This document shows, one piece after another, positions 37,685 to 46,959 of a DNA stretch of 64,000 nucleotides; position 1 is the first letter of the stretch, and each line of letters starts with the position of its first letter. This stretch comes from an uncultured Flaviramulus sp. (GTDB lineage Bacteria > Bacteroidota > Bacteroidia > Flavobacteriales > Flavobacteriaceae), in NCBI GenBank assembly GCA_947501105.1, contig CANMUP010000006.1, positions 62,001 to 126,000 on the forward strand, given 5' to 3'. The notes beneath the pieces were generated by a model. It did no database searches. It worked only from the letters and a program-made list of their open reading frames with translations, and was not told the origin of the DNA. The position numbers and the translations under genes were made by a program.

Positions 37685-39610
37685 ATGCAGTTTAAACACC
37701 CAGAACTTCTTTACGCCCTATTCTTACTGCTAATTCCTATTATTGTTCATTTATTTCAACTCAGAAAGTTTAAAAAAGTGGCATTTACTAATGTGGCCTT
37801 TTTAAAAGAAGCTACACTTAAAACACGTAAAAGTTCGCAAATAAAAAAATGGTTAATACTATGTACAAGATTATTACTGCTAGCTGCTATTATATTTGCA
37901 TTTGCGCAACCATTTACTTCAAAAATTGATGCTTTAAATATTAAAAAAGAAACTGTTATTTACTTAGATAACTCGTTTAGCATGCAAGCTAAAGGCAATA
38001 AAGGCGAGCTTTTAAAACGTGCTGTACAAGACATTATAAACAACGTACTAGAGAATGAAAACATCTCATTATTTACAAACGATGCTGTTTATAAAAACAC
38101 AACCATTAAAGCTATAAAAAATGATTTATTACAGCTAGATTACACAGCAAATGCTTTAAGTACTAAGGCTGCATTATTAAAAAGTAATACTTTTTTAAAA
38201 GACAAAACTAATAGCTTAAATAATATAATATTTATATCTGATTTTCAGAATGACACAAATAATTCAGGTATTAAAAAAGACTCACTCGTAAACTTACATT
38301 TTGTTAAACTACAGCCTGTAAACTTGAATAATATTTTTATTGATAGCTCTTATATTTCAAATATTTCGCCAACAAATATTGAGCTCACAGTACAATTAAA
38401 ACAAAGCGGAGAAAATATAGAAAACGTACCAGTATCATTATTCAATAATGATAATTTAATAGCCAAAACCTCGGTAGAGCTTATTGATAAAGCTTCTGCA
38501 GTATTTGCACTTCCCATTAATAATTCTATTAAAGGAAAAATTACCATTGATGATATCAATTTGCGGTTTGATAATAGTCTATATTTTAGTATAAACAACG
38601 GGTCAAAAATTAACGTATTATCTATAAATGAAAATGACGATTCATTTTTAAAACGTATATACAATGCTGTAGAGTTTAGTTACACATCTACTTCAACCAA
38701 TCAATTAAATTATAACCTTATAGATAACCAACATCTTATTATTTTAAATGAATTAAACACTATTCCTAATGCATTAATTTCTGCTATTAAAGCTTTTACA
38801 AGCCAAGGTGGATCGTTAATTGTTATTCCTTCAAAAGACATTACAAAGTCATCTTATAATACCTTACTTTCAAACTACGCAACTTCATTTAACAATTTAA
38901 TAGAAACTGAAAAACAAATTACAAGTATAAATTACTCACACCCTTTATACAGTAAAGACGTATTTGAGAAACAAGTGCGTAATTTTCAATATCCAAAAGT
39001 AAATAGCTTTTATAATGTCTCTTCAAATGGAGCTTCAGCAGTTTTAAGTTATGAGGATGACAATGCTTTTTTATATCAAAATAAAAATACTTTTATATTC
39101 ACTACTTCTTTAAATAGTGATAATTCAAATTTTAAAAATTCGCCATTAATTGTTCCAACACTTTACAATATTGCAAAATTCAGCTTTAAAATCCCGCAAT
39201 TATATTACACTATTGGTGAAGAAAACAGGTTTGATGTTGATACTCAATTACAACAAGATGATATTTTATCATTAGTAAATAACGAGATAAATATTATCCC
39301 AAAACAGCAATATTTCAATAACAAAGTAGTAATCAACACTTCTGAAAATCCTTCATTATCTGGGACATACTCAATAAAAAACAGGAGTGAAAATATTGCA
39401 AACGTTAGTTATAATTACAATAGAAATGAAAGCCATTTAGTTTACAATAATCTTTCAAATTTAAAAGATGTGACAGTGAGTGATTCTGTTACTGAAATTT
39501 TTGATACTATAAAAAGTGACTCAAAAATTAATGCCTTATGGAAATGGTTTGTTATTTTTGCACTAGCGTTATTGATTATTGAAATGCTCATCTTAAAATA
39601 TTTTAAATGA
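37685..39610 (+). CDS. BatA-domain membrane protein
   Basis: This 641-residue inner-membrane protein begins with the BatA/aerotolerance N-terminal pattern. The first helix follows MQFKHPELLYALFLLLIPII, then RKFKKVAFTNVAFLKEA, and a second helix near residues 55-76. A von Willebrand factor A-like domain seems to follow (ETVIYLDNSFSMQAKGNKGE contains a DxSxS-like metal-site motif). A long, mostly hydrophilic periplasmic region leads to a C-terminal membrane helix. Such proteins are common in Bacteroidota and poorly characterised. Its stop overlaps the start of the next gene by four bases (ATGA), so the two are translationally coupled. Confidence 0.85.
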   Translation: MQFKHPELLYALFLLLIPIIVHLFQLRKFKKVAFTNVAFLKEATLKTRKSSQIKKWLILCTRLLLLAAIIFAFAQPFTSKIDALNIKKETVIYLDNSFSMQAKGNKGELLKRAVQDIINNVLENENISLFTNDAVYKNTTIKAIKNDLLQLDYTANALSTKAALLKSNTFLKDKTNSLNNIIFISDFQNDTNNSGIKKDSLVNLHFVKLQPVNLNNIFIDSSYISNISPTNIELTVQLKQSGENIENVPVSLFNNDNLIAKTSVELIDKASAVFALPINNSIKGKITIDDINLRFDNSLYFSINNGSKINVLSINENDDSFLKRIYNAVEFSYTSTSTNQLNYNLIDNQHLIILNELNTIPNALISAIKAFTSQGGSLIVIPSKDITKSSYNTLLSNYATSFNNLIETEKQITSINYSHPLYSKDVFEKQVRNFQYPKVNSFYNVSSNGASAVLSYEDDNAFLYQNKNTFIFTTSLNSDNSNFKNSPLIVPTLYNIAKFSFKIPQLYYTIGEENRFDVDTQLQQDDILSLVNNEINIIPKQQYFNNKVVINTSENPSLSGTYSIKNRSENIANVSYNYNRNESHLVYNNLSNLKDVTVSDSVTEIFDTIKSDSKINALWKWFVIFALALLIIEMLILKYFK

Positions 39611-40863
39611 ACATACTTATAAAGTCTGCTACAATTATAGATTCTAAAAGTGAGTTTCACAACACAACTCAGGATTTATTAATTGAAAAAGGTGTGATTT
39701 CAAAAGTTGGAAAAAACCTAAAAAACCCAAAAAATTATCGAGAAATAAAATTAGATAACCTACACATATCTCAAGGTTGGTTTGATAGTAGTGTGTGTTT
39801 TGGAGAACCTGGTTTTGAAGAGCGTGACACCATTGTTAACGGGCTTAAAACTGCAGCTGGGTCTGGTTTTACAACAGTAGCCATGAATGCTAACACAAAC
39901 CCTGTAATAGATTCGAATTCTGATATCACATTTGTAAACTCAAAATCAGCCAACAATGCGGTGTCTCTATTACCAATTGGCGCGCTTACCGTAAATAGCA
40001 AAGGGGAAGATTTAGCAGAATTATTTGACATGAAAAATGCTGGATCTGTAGCTTTTTATGATTACAAAAAGCCAATTTCCAATCCTAATTTAATGAAGAT
40101 AGCATTGCAATATGCTAGCAATTTTGGTGGTTTGGTTTGCTCATTTCCGCAAGAAAATAAAATTTCTGGGCATGGTGTTATGAATGAAAACATAACAAGT
40201 ACATCTTTAGGTTTAAAAGGTAACCCTGCTTTAGCAGAGGAATTACAGATAACTCGTGATTTATTTTTATTAGAATATACAGGCGGAAAATTACATATTC
40301 CAACCATTTCAACAGCAAAATCTGTTGAATTAATTAGAGATGCTAAAAAGAAAAAACTAGATGTAAGTTGCAGTGTAGCCATCCATAATCTATATTTTAC
40401 TGATGATGCTTTAACGGATTTTAATACACATTTTAAGGTTTTACCACCATTACGGATACAACGAGATGTTGACGCTTTAATTGAAGGTATTAAAGACGGC
40501 ACAATAGATATGGTTACTAGTGATCATAACCCCATAGATGTTGAGCAAAAGAAGGTAGAGTTTGATCATGCAAATTATGGCACTATTGGACTTGAATCGG
40601 CTTTTGGAGCTTTACAAAATATCTTTACAACTAAAAAAACGATTGAAATTTTAACCAAAGGAAAGTCTCGTTTTGGGTTAGAACAAACCCCAATTAATAT
40701 TGATAATGCAGTTAATATTTCACTTTTTAATCCAGATTCAAAATACACTTTTACAAAAAAAGATATTATTTCGAAATCTAAAAATACCATTTTTGAAAAC
40801 GAAACTTTAAAAGGGAAAGTTTATGGCATTATTTCAAATAATAAAGTTTCTATAAAATCATAA
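39607..40863 (+). CDS. Dihydroorotase-like amidohydrolase, probably non-catalytic
   Basis: The 418-residue protein follows the dihydroorotase fold. The usual metal-binding HxH near the start is replaced: the segment that should read D-x-x-V-H or DxHxH reads FDSSVCFGEPGFEER. The next expected ligand is also lost (SGHGVMNEN after CSFPQENK), and the usual LHxxHISTAKS histidine is replaced in LHIPTISTAKSVELI. The later TSDHNPID segment and NTNPV are retained. Loss of the metal ligands suggests it is a dihydroorotase-like partner or scaffold. Pseudo-dihydroorotases that assist aspartate transcarbamoylase are known in other bacteria. It overlaps the BatA-domain gene by four bases. Confidence 0.8.
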   Translation: MNILIKSATIIDSKSEFHNTTQDLLIEKGVISKVGKNLKNPKNYREIKLDNLHISQGWFDSSVCFGEPGFEERDTIVNGLKTAAGSGFTTVAMNANTNPVIDSNSDITFVNSKSANNAVSLLPIGALTVNSKGEDLAELFDMKNAGSVAFYDYKKPISNPNLMKIALQYASNFGGLVCSFPQENKISGHGVMNENITSTSLGLKGNPALAEELQITRDLFLLEYTGGKLHIPTISTAKSVELIRDAKKKKLDVSCSVAIHNLYFTDDALTDFNTHFKVLPPLRIQRDVDALIEGIKDGTIDMVTSDHNPIDVEQKKVEFDHANYGTIGLESAFGALQNIFTTKKTIEILTKGKSRFGLEQTPINIDNAVNISLFNPDSKYTFTKKDIISKSKNTIFENETLKGKVYGIISNNKVSIKS

Positions 40864-40865
40864 TC

Positions 40866-41198
40866 ATGACAAAACAAGATATTAAAGACGGCAAAGGCAT
40901 AGCTATTGTTAGTTATTTAGCTATTATAGGTATCATCATTGCATATTTTTTAAATAACGATAAAAAAAATCCGTTTACCAGTTTCCACATAAGGCAATCT
41001 ATTGGTCTGTGGCTTATGTTTCATTTACTTGGTTTTGTTGCTACTTCTTTTGATAGTTGGGGTGTGACCTCTGGTTTTTACTTGTTTTTTTGTGTTCTTT
41101 TTATTTATGGTTTAATCGGTGCTATTAGTGGTAAAGCTCAAACTATACCTATATTAGGTGAGTTATTTCAAAAATGGTTTAGTAATATAGGCAGATAA
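40866..41198 (+). CDS. DUF4870-like small membrane protein
   Basis: This 110-residue protein has three hydrophobic segments and the pattern of a DUF4870-type or related Bacteroidota membrane protein: GKGIAIVSYLAIIGIIIAYF, then NPFTSFHIRQSIGLWLMFHL, and a final GLIGAISGKAQTIPILGELFQ segment. The function is unknown. It starts 2 bases after the dihydroorotase-like stop and is followed directly by the esterase gene with no gap, so all three are co-transcribed. Confidence 0.8.
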   Translation: MTKQDIKDGKGIAIVSYLAIIGIIIAYFLNNDKKNPFTSFHIRQSIGLWLMFHLLGFVATSFDSWGVTSGFYLFFCVLFIYGLIGAISGKAQTIPILGELFQKWFSNIGR

Positions 41199-41855
41199 AT
41201 GATAAATACTTCACTCTCTTTACAACACATAATTCGTAAATCTACTTTAACAGAAAATGCACCATTATTAATTATGATGCATGGGTATGGCAGTGATGAA
41301 AATGACTTATTTTCATTCGCTAACGAATTACCAGAAGAGTTGTTTATTATTTCTGTAAAAGCGCCCTACCCTATGCAACCGTATGGTAATGCTTGGTATG
41401 CTATTAATTTTGATGCAGATAAAGGTAAATGGAACGACAACGAGCAGGCTAAAGAATCACTCAATTTAATCGCTACTTTTATTGACGAAGCCGTAAACAA
41501 TTATCCAGTAAATAAAAATAATGTTTCACTTTTAGGTTTTAGTCAGGGTTCCATTTTAAGTCATGCAGTTGCATTAACTTATCCAGAAAAAGTAAAGAAT
41601 ATTATTGCACTTAGTGGATATATCAATCATGATATTCTTCCTGAAAATATAAAGCAAAAAGATTACTCTAATTTAGATTTTTATTGCTCACATGGAAATG
41701 TCGACCAAGTTATTCCTGTTGATTGGGCAAGACAAACTTCACCATTTTTAAATTCATTAAATATTAAAAACATCTATTCAGAATTCCCAGTTGGCCATGG
41801 AGTTGCACCACAAAATTTTTATGAATTTAAAGATTGGTTAAGTAACAGGATTTAG
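41199..41855 (+). CDS. Alpha/beta hydrolase, phospholipase/carboxylesterase family
   Basis: This 218-residue enzyme has the pattern of the carboxylesterase/phospholipase (YpfH-like) group. The nucleophile elbow GFSQGS lies near residue 115. The N-terminal MMHGYGSDENDLFSFANELP is the oxyanion-hole region, and the catalytic histidine is probably in FPVGHGVAPQNF near the C-terminus. The aspartate is likely in the segment VDQVIPVDWAR. Substrates are probably short acyl esters or thioesters. The ATG follows directly on the stop of the previous gene, so it is coupled to it. Confidence 0.88.
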   Translation: MINTSLSLQHIIRKSTLTENAPLLIMMHGYGSDENDLFSFANELPEELFIISVKAPYPMQPYGNAWYAINFDADKGKWNDNEQAKESLNLIATFIDEAVNNYPVNKNNVSLLGFSQGSILSHAVALTYPEKVKNIIALSGYINHDILPENIKQKDYSNLDFYCSHGNVDQVIPVDWARQTSPFLNSLNIKNIYSEFPVGHGVAPQNFYEFKDWLSNRI

Positions 41856-41956
41856 CAATATTGTCTAAGTGAAATTTAAATAATTGTTAGAGGATTCTTA
41901 GTTATATCACAAATATTCAATAATATTTAATTAATTAAGTGCTATTTTATAATAGT

Positions 41957-41964
41957 TATATTTG
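41957..41964 (+). promoter_or_regulatory. Candidate -7 box of the DUF6807-ThuA-Gfo operon
   Basis: TATATTTG matches TAnnTTTG and lies about 60 bases upstream of the ATG at 42023. No clear -33 element is seen. Confidence 0.45.
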
Positions 41965-42022
41965 TATTTATTGAAACTATTTTACTATTTCATTCAATTT
42001 TTATTTCAAGAATATATTGTAA

Positions 42023-43273
42023 ATGAAATCATATTTATATTTCTTTTTTTTTGTTTTCTATCTATATAGTTGTGATCATGAAATGATTAGCTTTAATGTA
42101 AACTCTGGGGCATACAATCGATTAGATAGTCCTGTTTTTTTGGATTATAGTTTTATAAAAAACAAAAAAGCTATTGAAAACCTTCAATTAGTTGAAATTG
42201 TTCAAGGTGATTATAAAAGCATTCCTTCTCAATTAAATAAACAAACAGAACAACTTTGGTTTGTATTAAATGGATTTACTCCAAAAGAAACAAAGCGAGA
42301 ATTTGCACTTGTCAAGAAACCAAAAAAAAGCAAAGACACTCAAATTAAAATCTTTAAAAAAAATGGAGGGCTGCTATTATCATTTAATAACAACCCCATT
42401 TTAAATTATCAATTTGAAATTACCTATCCAACCGAAGGTGTTAATGAGAAATATAAAAAATCTGGCTTTTTACATCCAGTATATTCTCCTGGAGGAGAAG
42501 TGCTAACCAGAATTCAAGCACCAGATCATTACCATCATTATGGCATCTGGGGACCTTGGACAAAAACTCATATTGATGGTCGATCTGTAGATTTTTGGAA
42601 CTTGGGGGACGAGCAGGGAACCGTTTTATTTAAATCGTTTTTAAACGAAACTCAAGGTGATATTTATAGTAGTTTTACCGCATTACAAGAACACATAGAT
42701 TTTGGAGCTGAAGAAAAAAACAGAGTTGCAATAAATGAAGAATTGGAGGTGAAAGTTTGGAATATAGGAATTGAGAATAAATTTTGGTTGGTTGATTACA
42801 CTACAAAAATTAGAAGCCCTTTAGATTCAGGGATCCTTTTTGGTGCATATCGTTATGGCGGAGGAATTGGATTTAGAGCAACTGAAAAATGGCATAAAGA
42901 CAATACATCTGTATTAACATCAGAAGGAAAAGATCGTTTATCCGCAGATGGGAGTTCTGCTAAATGGGCAATAATTGAAGGGGAATCTAAAACTAAAGAA
43001 GGTAGAAGTGGTATCTTGTTCATGGGATTTCCAGATAATAAAGAATTTCCAGAACCCATGAGGGTTTGGCCAATAGATGCTAATGGAGGAAGAGGCGATA
43101 TGTTTTTTGAATTTTGTCCGATTCGTCATGTAGAATGGAAAATAGAAAGTAAAAAAGAATATAGCTTAAGTTACCGTTTGCTTATTTTTGATGGAGAAAT
43201 TACAGCAGAACAAGCTGAAATGTACTGGCAAGGTTATGCAAACCCACCAAATGCAACGATAATATCTAAATAA
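42023..43273 (+). CDS. DUF6807 (PmoA-like) lipoprotein
   Basis: This 416-residue exported protein has a lipobox (LYSC) after a hydrophobic signal peptide, so it is probably a lipoprotein. The sequence fits the family labelled methane oxygenase PmoA in Pfam, which is DUF6807 in newer use. Characteristic segments are SGFLHPVYSPGGEVLTRI, PDHYHHYGIWGPW, and VDFWNLGDEQG. The name is misleading: I see no sign of a methane monooxygenase. It is the first of four genes with export signals, with gaps of only 13-70 bases, so it may be an envelope protein acting on sugars. Confidence 0.8.
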   Translation: MKSYLYFFFFVFYLYSCDHEMISFNVNSGAYNRLDSPVFLDYSFIKNKKAIENLQLVEIVQGDYKSIPSQLNKQTEQLWFVLNGFTPKETKREFALVKKPKKSKDTQIKIFKKNGGLLLSFNNNPILNYQFEITYPTEGVNEKYKKSGFLHPVYSPGGEVLTRIQAPDHYHHYGIWGPWTKTHIDGRSVDFWNLGDEQGTVLFKSFLNETQGDIYSSFTALQEHIDFGAEEKNRVAINEELEVKVWNIGIENKFWLVDYTTKIRSPLDSGILFGAYRYGGGIGFRATEKWHKDNTSVLTSEGKDRLSADGSSAKWAIIEGESKTKEGRSGILFMGFPDNKEFPEPMRVWPIDANGGRGDMFFEFCPIRHVEWKIESKKEYSLSYRLLIFDGEITAEQAEMYWQGYANPPNATIISK

Positions 43274-43286
43274 TTTAAATGAAAAA

Positions 43287-44072
43287 ATGAAAAAAATACT
43301 AGTATCAATTCTGTGCATATTTACTCTAGTAAATATACAGGCCAATAATGCAAAAAGTGAAGTAATAAAGAAAAAGAGAGTTTTAATATTTACAAAAAAT
43401 GGGTTATCATTAAATGGAAAAAAAGGATATGTCCACGAAAATATTTCAAATAGTATAAAAGCATTACAAGAAATTTGTAAACTAGAAAAAATAGAAACCG
43501 TGGCTAGTGAAGATGCATCACTATTTACAGATGAAACTTTAGCTCAGTTTGACGCTATTATCTTTTCAAATGCAAATAATGAAGTTTTTGATACAGAAGA
43601 GCAAAAACGATCCTTCCAAAAATATATTAGAAATGGTGGCGGATTTATTGGTATTCATTCGGCAAATGCGGTAGAAAGAGATTGGCCGTGGTATTGGGCA
43701 CTAATTGGCGGTAAATTTATGAGGCACGCTCCGCACCAAGAATTTGATGTTGTTGTCACAGATTCTAATCACCCATCAACAGAATTTTTAGGTGAAAAAT
43801 GGACAGTAAATGACGAATGCTATTATTCCAATAATTTAAATCCAGATATAAATGTATTACTTTCAGCAGATATGACAACTGTTAAAGACAAGAAGAAATC
43901 AGAATATCCTAATAACATTTTTGGAAATTATTTTCCAATATGTTGGTCTCATGAGTTTGATGGTGGCCGTCAATGGTATACAGCTTTAGGTCATGATTCG
44001 GAAACGTATGATGATCCAGTTTTTAGAAAGCATCTAAAAGGAGGTATTTTATGGGTTCTTAAAAAAAAATAG
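43287..44072 (+). CDS. ThuA-domain protein, exported
   Basis: This 261-residue protein has a Sec signal peptide (MKKILVSILCIFTLVNIQA) and a ThuA-like domain, a flavodoxin/class I glutamine amidotransferase-like fold. The pattern includes KKRVLIFTKNG, then FQKYIRNGGGFIGIHSANAV and WYWALIGGKFMRHAPHQEFDVVV. ThuA proteins occur in sugar pathways such as trehalose utilisation, in which Gfo/Idh/MocA-type enzymes also act. The neighbours are a DUF6807 protein before it and a Tat-exported Gfo/Idh oxidoreductase after it. I think this is a sugar oxidation cassette acting outside the cytoplasm. Confidence 0.87.
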   Translation: MKKILVSILCIFTLVNIQANNAKSEVIKKKRVLIFTKNGLSLNGKKGYVHENISNSIKALQEICKLEKIETVASEDASLFTDETLAQFDAIIFSNANNEVFDTEEQKRSFQKYIRNGGGFIGIHSANAVERDWPWYWALIGGKFMRHAPHQEFDVVVTDSNHPSTEFLGEKWTVNDECYYSNNLNPDINVLLSADMTTVKDKKKSEYPNNIFGNYFPICWSHEFDGGRQWYTALGHDSETYDDPVFRKHLKGGILWVLKKK

Positions 44073-44113
44073 TCAATATAAATGCCGGTTTTTAAAATTA
44101 AAACAAATAACAC

Positions 44114-45493
44114 ATGGAACGTAGAAATTTTATAAAAAAGACTGTAACTGGAGGCGCAGCAACACTTTTGGTGCCTACTATATTACCTTCTAATGTATTA
44201 GGACAAACCATTGCAAATAGAAAAATTAATGTAGGCCAAATTGGATGTGGAAGAATTGCTAGAGATCATGATATACCTGGAGTTATTCAATATGATAATG
44301 CTCGAATGATTGCAGTTTGTGATGTTGACAGTAATCGGGCAAAAGATGCCAAAGTATTAGTACAAAAATATTATACTAAGAAAACAGGAAGTGATAAGAC
44401 TGTTGACGTTAAAGTATATGAAGATTATAAAGACCTACTAATGAATCCTGAAATTGACGCAGTTGTTATTAGTACACCAGACCATTGGCATTCGCAACCT
44501 GCTATTGAAGCTGCACTAGCGGGTAAAGATGTATATCTTCAAAAGCCTACATCTTTAACCTTAGAAGAGGGCAGAATATTGGTAGATATTATAAAAAAGA
44601 AAGGAACAATTCTACAAGTAGGGACACAACAAAGAGCAATGCCACAATTTAGAATTGCTGCTGAATTGGTTAGAAATGGTAGAATTGGAAAATTACATAC
44701 GGTAAAAGTTGGATTACCAGGAGATCCTGCTGGACCAGAAGCTCCTGAAATGCCTACACCATCTAATTTAAACTATGATATGTGGTTAGGTTCTACTCCT
44801 GAAATTCCTTATACAGAAATTGGAGTGCACCCACAAAAAGGGTATGGTAGACCAGGTTGGTTAAGACTGGAACAATTTGGAGCAGGAATGATTACGGGTT
44901 GGGGTCAACATCATTATGATTCTGCTGCCTGGGGAATGGATACAGAATTAACTGGACCAATTTCTGTTGAATCAATTGCAGAGTTTCCAAAATCGGGATT
45001 GTGGAATGTACACGGAGATTTTATGGCTAAAGCAGAATATGCAAATGGTATTACTATGTATACTAGTGGAGGTTATACCAATGGTATAAAGTATATTGGA
45101 GATGATGGCTGGGTTTTTGTTTCTAGAGGGAACTATACGGCGTCAGCTTCAGATCCAGTAGCAAAGGATAAAAGCTCTAAAGCACTAAATGCTAGCAATC
45201 CAGATATTTTAAAATCTGTGATAGGCTCAAATGAAATTCATCTAAAGAAAATTGATGAACAGCATGGCGATTGGTTAAATAGCATTGAAAGTAGAAAAGA
45301 CCCTATTTCTAATGTAGAAAAAGGTCATCGTGCTTGTAGTGTTTGCTTGATTACTCATATTTCGATGAAATTAGGTAGAAAATTACATTGGAATCCTGAA
45401 AAGGAAATATTTTCCAATGATGCCGAGGCTAATAATATGCTTAAGCGCTCTCAACGTTTTCCTTACGGAGTAAACAATATTAAGGGTTTATAG
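44114..45493 (+). CDS. Gfo/Idh/MocA oxidoreductase with Tat signal
   Basis: This NAD(P)-binding oxidoreductase of 459 residues carries a twin-arginine signal (ERRNFIKK, then a hydrophobic stretch to PSNVLGQ). The Rossmann motif VGQIGCGRIARDH is near residues 38-50. The catalytic lysine segment is DVYLQKPTSLTLEEG. Tat export implies a folded protein with its cofactor already bound, as known for glucose-fructose oxidoreductase. The second domain includes GAGMITGWGQHHYDSAAWGMD, suggesting a sugar substrate. It is the third gene of the exported four-gene cassette. Confidence 0.88.
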   Translation: MERRNFIKKTVTGGAATLLVPTILPSNVLGQTIANRKINVGQIGCGRIARDHDIPGVIQYDNARMIAVCDVDSNRAKDAKVLVQKYYTKKTGSDKTVDVKVYEDYKDLLMNPEIDAVVISTPDHWHSQPAIEAALAGKDVYLQKPTSLTLEEGRILVDIIKKKGTILQVGTQQRAMPQFRIAAELVRNGRIGKLHTVKVGLPGDPAGPEAPEMPTPSNLNYDMWLGSTPEIPYTEIGVHPQKGYGRPGWLRLEQFGAGMITGWGQHHYDSAAWGMDTELTGPISVESIAEFPKSGLWNVHGDFMAKAEYANGITMYTSGGYTNGIKYIGDDGWVFVSRGNYTASASDPVAKDKSSKALNASNPDILKSVIGSNEIHLKKIDEQHGDWLNSIESRKDPISNVEKGHRACSVCLITHISMKLGRKLHWNPEKEIFSNDAEANNMLKRSQRFPYGVNNIKGL

Positions 45494-45563
45494 ATCATAT
45501 ATATCAAAGTTGTTTAACCCAAGGCGAAACAACTATTAAACTAAATTCAATAAATATATTTCA

Positions 45564-46955
45564 ATGAGGCATTTAGCAATTTTGTGCTGTTTCTTTTTTG
45601 TTGCTTGTTTAGACAAATCCGAAAAGAAAGAAACTCATAAAGAAAACAACAATAAGAAAAGTGAAGTTACCTTAATGACATTAGATCCTGGGCATTTTCA
45701 TGCAGCATTAGTCCAGAAATCGATGTATAAACAAGTAAATAATAATGTTTATGTATATGGCCCAAAAGGACCAGATATTAAGCACCATCTAACACGTCTA
45801 GAAGGATTTAATACCAGAAAAGAAAACCCAACCCAATGGATAGAAAAAGTTTATGAAGGCAATGATTACCTGCAAAAGATGATTTCTGAAAAACCTGGAA
45901 ATGTCATGGTAGTTTCTGGTAAGAATAATAAAAAGATAGATTACATTAAAGCTGCTATTGATGCTGGAATTCATGTATATGCTGATAAGCCAATGATTAT
46001 TAATCCCGAAGGGTTTAATTTCTTAGAAGAAGTTTTTAAAAAGGCTGCCGAAAAGGGTTTAATAGTATATGATATCATGACAGAACGTTTTGAGATTACT
46101 ACTATTTTACAAAGAGAACTCTCTATGAATACTAATGTATTTGGAACATTAGTAGAAGGTACTCCAGAAAAACCAGCAATAACTAAAGAAAGTGTGCATC
46201 ATTTTTTTAAATACGTTTCTGGAAAACCTTTAAAAAGACCAAATTGGTTTTTTGATACTAAGCAACGTGGAGAAGGCTTGAATGATGTATCTACACATTT
46301 GGTAGATTTAGTACAATGGGAAGCATTTCCGAATATTACCCTGAAGAAATCTGATATTGAAATTATTGATGCTAAACATTGGACAACTAGTCTATCAAAA
46401 GAAATGTTTAAAAAAGTTACAGGTGCTGATACATTTCCTGATTTTTTAAAAAAAGATTTAGATGGAGAATTATTGAATATAAACTGTAATGGTTCTATAA
46501 CTTATAAGATAAAAGGAAAAATGGCTAAGACTTCTGTTATTTGGAATTTTCAAGCTCCAGAGGGAACAGGCGACACACATTATAGCATCATGAGAGGGTC
46601 CAAATGTGATTTAATTATAAAGCAAGGCGTGGAAGAAAATTACAAGCCAAAATTATATATCAAAATAAATGCTAATGAAGATGCAACAAAGTTTGAAGAA
46701 AACTTAAAAACAGCAATTGGTACAACTATCAATCAAAAATATTCAGGAGTAAAACTCGAAAAACTCGACAATAAAACTTGGTTTTTAGATATTCCTCAAG
46801 AATACAAAATTGGCCACGAGCAACATTTTGAGCAGGTTACAATAAACTTCTTAAAATATCTAAAAGAAGGTAACATGCCAGCTTGGGAAATTCCAAATAT
46901 GATTGTTAAATATTATACTACTTCTGAAGCGTTTAAATTTGCTAACAAAAATTAA
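45564..46955 (+). CDS. Gfo/Idh/MocA-like lipoprotein (Oxidoreductase C-terminal type)
   Basis: This 463-residue protein has a lipoprotein signal (MRHLAILCCFFFVAC). The N-terminal domain is a divergent Rossmann-type domain: LMTLDPGHFHAALVQKS occupies the place of the normal GxGxxG motif. ADKPMIINPEGF resembles the usual EKP segment. The later region matches the putative oxidoreductase C-terminal family. The loss of the standard dinucleotide motif suggests altered cofactor binding, so it may be a non-canonical enzyme or a partner of the preceding gene. It is the last of the four-gene cassette and converges on the response-regulator gene, with only 4 bases between the stops. Confidence 0.82.
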   Translation: MRHLAILCCFFFVACLDKSEKKETHKENNNKKSEVTLMTLDPGHFHAALVQKSMYKQVNNNVYVYGPKGPDIKHHLTRLEGFNTRKENPTQWIEKVYEGNDYLQKMISEKPGNVMVVSGKNNKKIDYIKAAIDAGIHVYADKPMIINPEGFNFLEEVFKKAAEKGLIVYDIMTERFEITTILQRELSMNTNVFGTLVEGTPEKPAITKESVHHFFKYVSGKPLKRPNWFFDTKQRGEGLNDVSTHLVDLVQWEAFPNITLKKSDIEIIDAKHWTTSLSKEMFKKVTGADTFPDFLKKDLDGELLNINCNGSITYKIKGKMAKTSVIWNFQAPEGTGDTHYSIMRGSKCDLIIKQGVEENYKPKLYIKINANEDATKFEENLKTAIGTTINQKYSGVKLEKLDNKTWFLDIPQEYKIGHEQHFEQVTINFLKYLKEGNMPAWEIPNMIVKYYTTSEAFKFANKN

Positions 46956-46959
46956 CAGA

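Noticed and set aside
40062-40502. Minus-strand ORF of 146 codons inside the dihydroorotase-like gene
   Set aside because: It lies fully within a well-supported plus-strand gene, and its translation shows no recognisable family pattern.
42023-43273. Methane monooxygenase subunit (the name PmoA used for this family)
   Set aside because: The protein is a lipoprotein of the DUF6807 type with no membrane helices or copper-site pattern of a particulate methane monooxygenase.
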